DNA from: JBCAXA01 sp038749025 | GTDB taxonomy: Bacteria > Pseudomonadota > Gammaproteobacteria > Steroidobacterales > Woeseiaceae | Direction: 5' to 3' | Length of the DNA: 64,000 nt | Assembly (NCBI GenBank): GCA_038749025.1 | Contig: JBCDIL010000017.1 | Location: forward strand, 1 to 64,000 | Shown: in pieces, positions 57,645 through 64,000 of the stretch | Layout: each line of letters opens with the position of its first letter | How positions within the stretch are numbered: position 1 is the first letter of the stretch | Program-made: the position numbers and the translations under genes | Notes under the pieces: generated by a model | What the model was told of the DNA's origin: nothing | The model's input: the letters and a program-made list of their open reading frames with translations, nothing else | Database searches by the model: none

Positions 57645-59465
57645 CTACAGACCGTAGATGGCTGGCAAAACCAACGAAAACCCGAGCCACATAATGAGCG
57701 TTAGCGGTATACCAACACGCAAGAAATCGGAGAACTTGTAGCCGCCGGCACTGAAAATCAAGAGGTTGGTTTGATAGCCAATTGGCGTCGCATAACTCAT
57801 GTTCGCACCGAACAAGACCGCCAGCACAAACGGTTCTGGGTCGGCGCCTAGTTGCGTCGCAATCGATATCGCGATCGGCGTGCCAATGACCGCAGCCGCG
57901 TTATTCGAGACGATGTTGGTGAGTATCGTCATGATCAACATGAAAGCGGCCAGAACGTACGGTACTTCGAGCTCCGCGGTCAGCGCGACGAAGCGTTGCG
58001 CGATAAACTCGGCCATGCCGGTTTGCATCAAGGCAAAACCCAGCGCTAAGGAGGTAACAACGATCATGATGATCGGGGCCGACAGCGCATCGGTGATGTC
58101 ACGCCAACGCAGACAACCGGTCACCAGCATCAGACCCACGCCGGCAACGGCACCCGTCGAAATAGGGATGAGTCCGATCGCCGCAAAGCCGATCACCGCA
58201 GCCATGATCGCCAGCGCCCGATTGGCGCGATGGGTATGGGGTAAGTCGGTTGTACCGTCAAGCACCAACATTGTGCCGCTGGACTTTAAGCTCTCGATGG
58301 CGCCGCGTTTGCCTTGTACCAGCAAGACGTCACCGGCGCGCAGACGAACATTGCCAAGATCGCTGGTGATCCGCGACGACGGCGTTCGGGCCCGATGAAC
58401 GGCGAGTGGCAGCAATTTGGTGTTGGTTGAGAAATTGGTATCGGTCAGCGTTCGACGATGCAGTGGCGAACCACGCGTTACAACGACTTCCGCCAACTGT
58501 TGACCCGGTGCGCTCAATGGCGTGTCGCTATCGTCATTCGGGGTAAACAGCTCCGCGCCGATCTCACGCTCGTAAGTCTTGAGATTGTCTGGCGTGTCTT
58601 TCACGTACAAGCGATCGCCCGCTTGCAAAACAACCGACGGTAGCTTCGCGAGAAACAGTGATTCGGTACGTTGAATACGATCGACGCGCATACGACCTTG
58701 CGTCTTCGCCAGTATCTCGGACAGCGTCTTGCCCGTCGCAAAGCCATCGTCGCGAATGGACAGCTGCGCGCTGAATACACGAGGGGATGTGTCGTTTAAC
58801 GGGGGTAAGCGTTGCGGCAGTAAACGTGGCGCGATCAGCCACAAGAACAAGATACCGACACCGCCGACGATTGCGACTGGCAGCGTGAAATCGAACATCG
58901 AGAATTGCGTCATGCCTTGCTCGCGGGCAAGACCAACCACCAATAGGTTTGTCGACGTACCAATCGTCGTCGACATACCGCCGATGATCGTCGCAAGACC
59001 CATCGGCATGAGAACGCCTGACGGTGGTGTTTTGGTATCGAGCGACACAGCGACAAGAATAGGCAGCAACAACACGACGATTGGCGTGTTATTCATGAAC
59101 GCGCTTAACACCGCGCCGGCGATCAGCGTCGACAAAAACGCCAACACCGGCTTCACTCGCCACGCCCTCGCCACGAAACCCGCTAGCGGCTGCAACGCAC
59201 CGGTCGCCTCCAGCCCGCGGCCAACGATCATCAGGGCACAAACAGCGACGAGCGCCTCGTTGCCGAACGCAACAAAGAAGTCGGCCGCGCCAATCTGCCC
59301 GTCCAGCCCGTCATACGGGAAAATCTCAAACAGCAGCAGCACGGTCACCAAGATCGCGAGCGCAGAGCTCTCCAGCGGAATGTGATCGCGTGTAAACAGG
59401 TACAACGCGAGCGCCGTCAGCAGCAGCACGACGATGCCGTGGATGTCAGGGGTGGCTTGCGGCAC
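57645..59465 (-). CDS. SLC13/DASS-type anion transporter with two TrkA-C domains
   Basis: 606 residues from the GTG at 59465; an ATG at 59510 would add 15 polar residues. About eleven membrane helices are split by a cytoplasmic insert (residues about 210-400) that holds two TrkA-C-like domains (RVDRIQRTESLFLAKLPSVV, LQAGDRLYVKDTPDNL; VRLRAGDVLLVQGKRGAIES). Motifs FMNNTPIVVLLLPILVAVSL and MTILTNIVSNNAAAVIGTPI, with SNN/NNTP pairs, are those of the SLC13/CitM-ArsB group. Probably sodium-coupled uptake of sulfate, a dicarboxylate or similar. Ten bases separate it from the DUF885 gene on the same strand. Confidence 0.9.
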   Translation of the reverse strand: MPQATPDIHGIVVLLLTALALYLFTRDHIPLESSALAILVTVLLLFEIFPYDGLDGQIGAADFFVAFGNEALVAVCALMIVGRGLEATGALQPLAGFVARAWRVKPVLAFLSTLIAGAVLSAFMNNTPIVVLLLPILVAVSLDTKTPPSGVLMPMGLATIIGGMSTTIGTSTNLLVVGLAREQGMTQFSMFDFTLPVAIVGGVGILFLWLIAPRLLPQRLPPLNDTSPRVFSAQLSIRDDGFATGKTLSEILAKTQGRMRVDRIQRTESLFLAKLPSVVLQAGDRLYVKDTPDNLKTYEREIGAELFTPNDDSDTPLSAPGQQLAEVVVTRGSPLHRRTLTDTNFSTNTKLLPLAVHRARTPSSRITSDLGNVRLRAGDVLLVQGKRGAIESLKSSGTMLVLDGTTDLPHTHRANRALAIMAAVIGFAAIGLIPISTGAVAGVGLMLVTGCLRWRDITDALSAPIIMIVVTSLALGFALMQTGMAEFIAQRFVALTAELEVPYVLAAFMLIMTILTNIVSNNAAAVIGTPIAISIATQLGADPEPFVLAVLFGANMSYATPIGYQTNLLIFSAGGYKFSDFLRVGIPLTLIMWLGFSLVLPAIYGL

Positions 59466-59569
59466 GCTTCTCTCGCAGTTGGCGCTGGCGTGTAACGGCC
59501 TCGCGGCCATCGTTGCTGCGACGCAACACTCGCCGCAGCCATTATGCTAACGCAGGGCTGACCCGGGCG

Positions 59570-60760
59570 TCATGTACCGCTTGGGCGAGTCAGGGTGGCA
59601 GCGAGGTGACCAAACGCCGGTGTATCGCCCATTTTCGTGACGATCGCAGGCCAACGCTCGCCAAAACCAACACCATCGACGACGTTCAGGGCCTGACACC
59701 ATGCGGCTGGACGCCGGTTAGACGATTGTCCGGCCCACAAGTCGGACAGGCAGGCCATCGTCAGATTACGGTGTCGATAAACATATCCGCGGGTGGCTAT
59801 GCGCCAGCGCTCGCACCACACGTCGTAGTCCGCTCTCCCGATCAGGTGGCCGAGCGCTTGTTCTGGTGCTAGCGCGGCGTAGCCACCGTCACGGCGCGCC
59901 AACGCGGCCGAGTGGTCCTGTGCGGAATCGTTAAATTGACGCAACACGCGAGTCAGAAACGCCACAGCGCGCTCGGTGTGGTTACCGAGACCGGCCAGCT
60001 GCACGAGCTCGCCTAGGTCGCGCGGCAACAAGGCCAGCCGTCGGTGCCGATAGGTGTCCCAAACATCGGCCGCGAGCGGCCACCGCACTTCGTCGATCAA
60101 GGCATCCGCCGCATCGATGATCTGCGCTAGTGCGCTGCTCAGCTCATCGCCGGCGAGACCGCGGCGCGACCAGTAAGGCAGCAACGAAACACTGACCGGT
60201 AATGTGACGGCATTCGACGGCAAGCAAAGCCGCAACGTTGGCGACACGGTAGCGAACGGCTCATCGCCGAGCACCGGCGTCGTCGATCGAAGCCACCGCG
60301 GGAACACAGGTATCCAACGCGTTGGCCAGCGCCGTCTTTCACGCGGTAGCTGCGGCAACTCGGCGCGCTGCACAATGACATGACAAGGCCACGCGCTAAT
60401 GCTGCGCTCCTCGCAAAGCGCCGCCGCCTGCTCGAAGGTCACCTGCAATACGACCCGTTCGCGAGACGTCACGCGTGCGCAACCCAGACCGAGAAAGCGA
60501 TCGATATCGTCGCAACTGGCCAGCGACAGGTCGACGCTATAAGCGCCGCGCTCAGCGGCCAATATGCTCGCGATTGCCGTACCGCCAGATAGCCAATCGC
60601 GGGCGGCATGTCCGGATATCGATCGTTCGGCAACGATCCACTGGCCGCTGTCCTCGACAATGTGTGCGACCGCACGACAACGGCGCAATGCCATTAGGCG
60701 GCGCTGGACACGGGTTGTCGCCGCGAAGGAGTCAACCTCAGAAACAGACCGGACAAGCAT
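59570..60760 (-). CDS. Unrecognised 396-residue protein
   Basis: The frame is open to 60934, but the first 58 residues would overlap the divergent small gene and its TTG start, so the ATG at 60760 is a likelier beginning. No signal peptide or membrane helix. The sequence is rich in arginine and tryptophan, with segments RWPTRWIPVFPRWLRSTTPV, PYWSRRGLAGDELSSALAQI, WPLAADVWDTYRHRRLALLP, DYDVWCERWRIATRGYVYRH. I do not recognise the family. It may be a cytoplasmic helical protein specific to a lineage. Real gene judging by consistent codon use and length. Confidence 0.65.
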   Translation of the reverse strand: MLVRSVSEVDSFAATTRVQRRLMALRRCRAVAHIVEDSGQWIVAERSISGHAARDWLSGGTAIASILAAERGAYSVDLSLASCDDIDRFLGLGCARVTSRERVVLQVTFEQAAALCEERSISAWPCHVIVQRAELPQLPRERRRWPTRWIPVFPRWLRSTTPVLGDEPFATVSPTLRLCLPSNAVTLPVSVSLLPYWSRRGLAGDELSSALAQIIDAADALIDEVRWPLAADVWDTYRHRRLALLPRDLGELVQLAGLGNHTERAVAFLTRVLRQFNDSAQDHSAALARRDGGYAALAPEQALGHLIGRADYDVWCERWRIATRGYVYRHRNLTMACLSDLWAGQSSNRRPAAWCQALNVVDGVGFGERWPAIVTKMGDTPAFGHLAATLTRPSGT

Positions 60761-60881
60761 GCGCGTAAGCCTGACCGAGGTACGCGAATAGAGTTGCCCA
60801 CATAAATCGTCCAATCGAGTGGTTTGGGCGGTGGCGGCCAATCTGCTATCGTCGCGCGCGTCAACTGATCGGAGCCAATCG

Positions 60882-61217
60882 TTGAGTTTTCGCGATCTAA
60901 TAAGCACTTGGGAATCGACTCCCGAGGTACGCAAGACCGATACCGATTACGCCGTTCGTTTACCGATCGGTGCTGCCGCCAAACTGCATGCGTTGGCCGA
61001 TTTATACCCGGGCGCCGGCGTCGAGCAAATAATCACCGACCTGATGGAAATGGCGCTCAATGAGGTAGCGACGGCACTGCCGTACGTCCCGGGTGAGCGC
61101 GTGATCAGCGAAGATGACTTCGGCGATCCCGTTTACGAAGACGCCGGTCCAACGCCGCAGTTTGAGCAACTGCGCCGCCAACACGAACAGCGTTTGAGTG
61201 AATCGGCAAGCGACTGA
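60882..61217 (+). CDS. Small protein annotated elsewhere as type 1 pili tip component
   Basis: 111 residues from the TTG at 60882, with GGAG eight bases upstream. SFRDLISTWESTPEVRKTDT then DYAVRLPIGAAAKLHALADL, ITDLMEMALNEVATALPYVP and FGDPVYEDAGPTPQFEQLRR match a small conserved gammaproteobacterial protein that databases call type 1 pili tip component. The sequence has no signal peptide and looks cytoplasmic, with a ribbon-helix-helix-like N-terminal part, so the database name is probably wrong. An ABC exporter gene overlaps its end by 20 bases. Confidence 0.75.
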   Translation: MSFRDLISTWESTPEVRKTDTDYAVRLPIGAAAKLHALADLYPGAGVEQIITDLMEMALNEVATALPYVPGERVISEDDFGDPVYEDAGPTPQFEQLRRQHEQRLSESASD

Positions 61218-63003
61218 CCCAGCTGGCTTAGGGGTTTTACGCTACACGCGCCGGGCTATTGAGCTCGTTTGGCAAACCAGCAAACCGCTAACGATAACGC
61301 TCGCTGCGCTCACCATCATGGCTGGCCTCGCGCCGGCCGGGATCGCCTGGGTCGGTAAACTGATCGTCGACGCCGTGGTCGCAGCGGCCTCCTCCACTGG
61401 CAGCGCGCGCGATGCGCTCGTCTACGTCGCGGTAGAAGGCGTGCTGGTAACGCTGCTCGCCGGGGCGCAACGCGGCATCGCCATCTGCCAAGCGCTACTG
61501 CGCTCACTGCTAGCTAACCGTGTCAATGTGCTGATCCTTGAAAAGGCGTTAACGCTGTCACTCACGCAATTCGAGGACTCGGAGTTTTACGACAAACTAA
61601 ACCGCGCGCGGCGCGATGCGTCATCGCGACCCCTTAGCCTAGTCAACCGCACCTTTGCATTAGCGCAAAACGGTATTGCGCTGCTCGGTTTTGCCGGCTT
61701 GTTGCTGCAGTTCTCGCCGCTGGCCGTACTGATTCTGACAGCGGCAGGTATTCCGGCTTTTATCGCCGAAACCCGCTTTTCCGATCAGGCTTTTGCATTG
61801 AGTCGGCGTCGGTCGCCTGAGCTTCGCAAACAGTGGTACCTCGAAACGGTGCTGGCGCGCGAAGACCACGCCAAGGAGGTCAAACTGTTTCGCTTGGGCG
61901 AGAAGTTGCTGAGTCGCTACCAAACGATCTTTCAGCGCTTACACACCGATACCCGCGCGCTGACACTACGGCGTGAATTGTGGGGGCTGGTTCTCGGCAT
62001 CCTAGGCACGATCGCGTTCTACGGCACCTATGCCTGGATAGCCATCGCGGCCGTCAGCGGGGCAATTACGCTCGGCGAGATGACGATGTACCTGCTGGTC
62101 TTTAAGCAAGGACAGTCTGCCGTTGGTTCTAACTTGTCCGCAATCAGCGGCATGTACGAGGACAATTTGTACCTGTCGAACCTGTACGAGTATTTGGAAC
62201 AGCCGGCCGAACGCCATACCGGTAGCGCGACGGTTGGGCGAACTCCCGGCGATGGCGTGCGTTTCGCCAGCGTTAGCTTCACATACCCGGGAGCCGAGCG
62301 AGCCGCGCTGAACAACGTGACCTTGCACATCGCACCCGGCAAGAGCCTGGCGTTGGTCGGTGAAAACGGCGCCGGTAAAACGACGTTGATAAAACTAATG
62401 ACCGGCTTGTACACACCGCAGCAAGGTGCGGTGCTACTCGACGGCACGCCGCTCAAAGAATGGGATCGAGATGTTCTCGACCGCCGCTTCGGCGTGATTT
62501 TCCAAGATTTCGCCCGCTACCAGATGACCGTCGGCGAAAATGTTGGCGCGGGCGATGTCGACAATTTCGACGATACGGTACGCTGGCATGAAGCCGCAAC
62601 GAGAGGGCTTGCCCACCCGTTTATTGAACAATTGCCCGATCAATACGCGACCCTGCTCGGCCGTTGGTTCGCCGGCGGTCAGGAGCTATCGAGCGGGCAA
62701 TGGCAAAAAATTGCTTTGGCGCGGGCGTTTATGGATCGCTCGGCCGACATTTTGATTCTGGATGAACCGACCGCCGCCGTCGACGCAGCGGCCGAGGCAG
62801 CCATGTTTGAGCATTTCCATGAGATGAGCCGCGACAAGATCACGATCCTAATCTCGCACCGATTTTCCACCGTCCGTCGTGCCGATCAGATTGTTGTTGT
62901 GGCCGATGGTCAGATCATCGAGCAAGGTGACCATGATGAACTCATGTCAGCCAACGGCCACTACGCTACACTCTTCCGGCTACAGGCCGCAGGCTACCGC
63001 TGA
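61198..63003 (+). CDS. ABC exporter, fused membrane and ATPase domains
   Basis: 601 residues. The N-terminal half has five to six membrane helices (TLAALTIMAGLAPAGIAWVG, NGIALLGFAGLLLQFSPLAV), and the C-terminal half an ATPase: Walker A VGENGAGKTTLIKLM near residue 385, Q-loop FQDFARYQMT, signature ELSSGQWQKIALARAF, Walker B ADILILDEPTAAVD, H-loop LISHRFSTVRRAD. Probably forms homodimers exporting a lipid, peptide or drug. GTG start at 61198 inside the upstream gene; no ribosome site was recognised there, so a later start is possible. Confidence 0.9.
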   Translation: MNRQATDPAGLGVLRYTRRAIELVWQTSKPLTITLAALTIMAGLAPAGIAWVGKLIVDAVVAAASSTGSARDALVYVAVEGVLVTLLAGAQRGIAICQALLRSLLANRVNVLILEKALTLSLTQFEDSEFYDKLNRARRDASSRPLSLVNRTFALAQNGIALLGFAGLLLQFSPLAVLILTAAGIPAFIAETRFSDQAFALSRRRSPELRKQWYLETVLAREDHAKEVKLFRLGEKLLSRYQTIFQRLHTDTRALTLRRELWGLVLGILGTIAFYGTYAWIAIAAVSGAITLGEMTMYLLVFKQGQSAVGSNLSAISGMYEDNLYLSNLYEYLEQPAERHTGSATVGRTPGDGVRFASVSFTYPGAERAALNNVTLHIAPGKSLALVGENGAGKTTLIKLMTGLYTPQQGAVLLDGTPLKEWDRDVLDRRFGVIFQDFARYQMTVGENVGAGDVDNFDDTVRWHEAATRGLAHPFIEQLPDQYATLLGRWFAGGQELSSGQWQKIALARAFMDRSADILILDEPTAAVDAAAEAAMFEHFHEMSRDKITILISHRFSTVRRADQIVVVADGQIIEQGDHDELMSANGHYATLFRLQAAGYR

Positions 63004-63032
63004 CGGCGGCTCGCAAACTGAAGGAGACAACG

Positions 63033-64000
63033 GTGCGCTTGAGGCACGGTATAACGGCAATTTTCGTAGGCCTGGGGCTGATCGGTTGCGAACCGCCGGC
63101 GGACGAGCCGCCGCAACTGCCCATGGGTGTCTGGCAAGCCGCCCTGGAGCTGCCCGGCGGCAAGACGCCGTTCGGTTTAGAGTTCGGTCGGGAGGGCGAC
63201 AGCGGCTATCGCGCGACCCTGCTCAATGGCCACGAACGCGTGACGGTCCCGAATGTCACGTTCGATAGCGAAACGGGTGACCTGTCGTTGGTTTTCCCAG
63301 CGTTCGGCAATCGTATCGATGCCACCCTGCAAGACGGCGTGTTAGTCGGAAACTTGCGCAAACTGCAACGGACTGAGATTCAGGTTATTCCGTTCTCCGC
63401 CAAGCCAGGCACCGTAGCGGACGCCACCGCGCTATCGCAGGTTGACCTATCGGGGCGTTGGGAGGTCACGTTTACCGAAGACGATGGCAGTACCTATCCC
63501 GCCGTCGGTGAATTTGCGCAGCGCGGTGACCGGCTGTTCGGCACGTTTCTGACGACGACAGCCGATTACCGCTACCTCGGTGGTCGCGTCGATGGCAACA
63601 CAATGACGTTATCCACCTTCGATGGCGCACACGCCTTTCTGTTTCGTGGTGAGGTTCGCCCTAACGGTAATTTGACCGGTGAGTTTTGGTCTGGCCTCGC
63701 GTCATACGAAACCTTCGTCGCAATACGCAACAAAGACGCCCGGCTGCCAGACGCCAACCAGCTGACCTATTTGAACCCGGGTTACGAGCGTTTTGAATTC
63801 GAATTCGAAGACGTTAACGGCAATGTCGTGCGCTTCGATGACCCGCGTTTCGACGGCAAGGTGGTTATTGTGACCTTAGCCGGGAGCTGGTGCCCGAACT
63901 GTCATGATGAGGCAGCGTTTATGGCCCCACTGTATGACAAATACCGCGACCAGGGTCTCGAGATCGTCGCCTTGATGTTCGAACACGTGGGTTCGGATAA
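63033..64000 (+). CDS. TlpA-like redoxin lipoprotein, truncated by the window edge
   Basis: The frame is open from the GTG at 63033 (AAGGAG seven bases upstream) to the end of the window, about 322 codons. A lipoprotein signal ends at IFVGLGLIGC, cysteine near 23. Residues about 30-245 form a beta-rich domain of two similar halves (MGVWQAALELPGGKTPFGLE, LSGRWEVTFTEDDGSTYPAV). From about residue 260 a thioredoxin-fold domain begins with VVIVTLAGSWCPNCHDEAAF, a CxxC active site. Likely a membrane-anchored thiol-disulfide reductase facing the periplasm. The C-terminus is missing. Confidence 0.88.
   Translation, partial: MRLRHGITAIFVGLGLIGCEPPADEPPQLPMGVWQAALELPGGKTPFGLEFGREGDSGYRATLLNGHERVTVPNVTFDSETGDLSLVFPAFGNRIDATLQDGVLVGNLRKLQRTEIQVIPFSAKPGTVADATALSQVDLSGRWEVTFTEDDGSTYPAVGEFAQRGDRLFGTFLTTTADYRYLGGRVDGNTMTLSTFDGAHAFLFRGEVRPNGNLTGEFWSGLASYETFVAIRNKDARLPDANQLTYLNPGYERFEFEFEDVNGNVVRFDDPRFDGKVVIVTLAGSWCPNCHDEAAFMAPLYDKYRDQGLEIVALMFEHVGSD

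Noticed and set aside
1..64000. tRNA, rRNA, CRISPR arrays, transposases, phage genes
   Set aside because: I scanned intergenic stretches for cloverleaf patterns, direct-repeat arrays and DDE or integrase genes; the only recombinase is the housekeeping XerC.

Overview
The window is 64 kb of G+C-rich chromosomal DNA from a free-living, aerobic, Gram-negative bacterium, almost certainly a gammaproteobacterium. The evidence is gene order as well as gene content: ccoI-ccoS-DsbD_2 protein; algZ-algR-hemC-hemD/hemX-hemY; dapF-DUF484-xerC; hslV-hslU-slyX-DUF971-ubiE-ubiJ-ubiB; ubiK-comM next to glnK-amtB. Genus cannot be read from the sequence. Coding is dense and uses many GTG and some TTG starts, and many neighbouring genes share ATGA or GTGA stop/start overlaps. 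I see no rRNA, tRNA, CRISPR array, insertion sequence or prophage.

Layout. 1-3.4 kb: assembly genes for cbb3 cytochrome oxidase. 3.4-5.5 kb: AGCS sodium/amino-acid symporter with a TetR regulator. 5.5-8 kb: csrA, a BI-1/YccA membrane protein with a strong terminator, and a CNT nucleoside transporter. 8-12 kb: a secreted EEP-fold hydrolase, a secreted propeller-like protein, an FFLEELY-family protein and a YbdG-type mechanosensitive channel. 12-16.2 kb: RND efflux adaptor and pump without an outer-membrane partner. 16.4-21 kb: membrane-anchored cytochrome c, otsB, a GH15 hydrolase and otsA. 21-24.3 kb: an AT-richer accessory islet of small secreted or unknown genes. It holds an ankyrin protein built on a Rieske fold that has lost all four cluster ligands, and a frameshifted S1-domain gene. 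24.2-29 kb: a PAP/fibrillin-like lipoprotein, comM, ubiK, then glnK-amtB behind a recognisable NtrC/sigma-54 control region. 29-36.3 kb: DUF4124 protein and the algZR-hem cluster. 36.3-45.1 kb: orphan ParA, dapF through ubiB. 45.1-48.8 kb: DUF2799 lipoprotein, sterol-desaturase-like hydroxylase with its TetR regulator, DUF4397 lipoprotein. 48.8-55.8 kb: a full unfused trpEGDCFBA operon plus a zinc-ribbon gene, preceded by a leader peptide with three consecutive Trp codons and an intrinsic attenuator. 55.8-64 kb: DUF885 metallopeptidase-like lipoprotein, SLC13-type transporter, an unrecognised 396-residue protein, a small pilus-annotated protein, an ABC exporter and the start of a TlpA-like lipoprotein.

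The clearest regulatory logic is (i) ribosome-mediated trp attenuation, (ii) nitrogen control of glnK-amtB, and (iii) an inverted-repeat operator over the start of the second tetR. In cases (i) and (iii) the best promoter places the transcription start on the A of the ATG, suggesting leaderless mRNAs. The most unusual protein is the secreted, cluster-less Rieske/ankyrin fusion at 22-23.2 kb.
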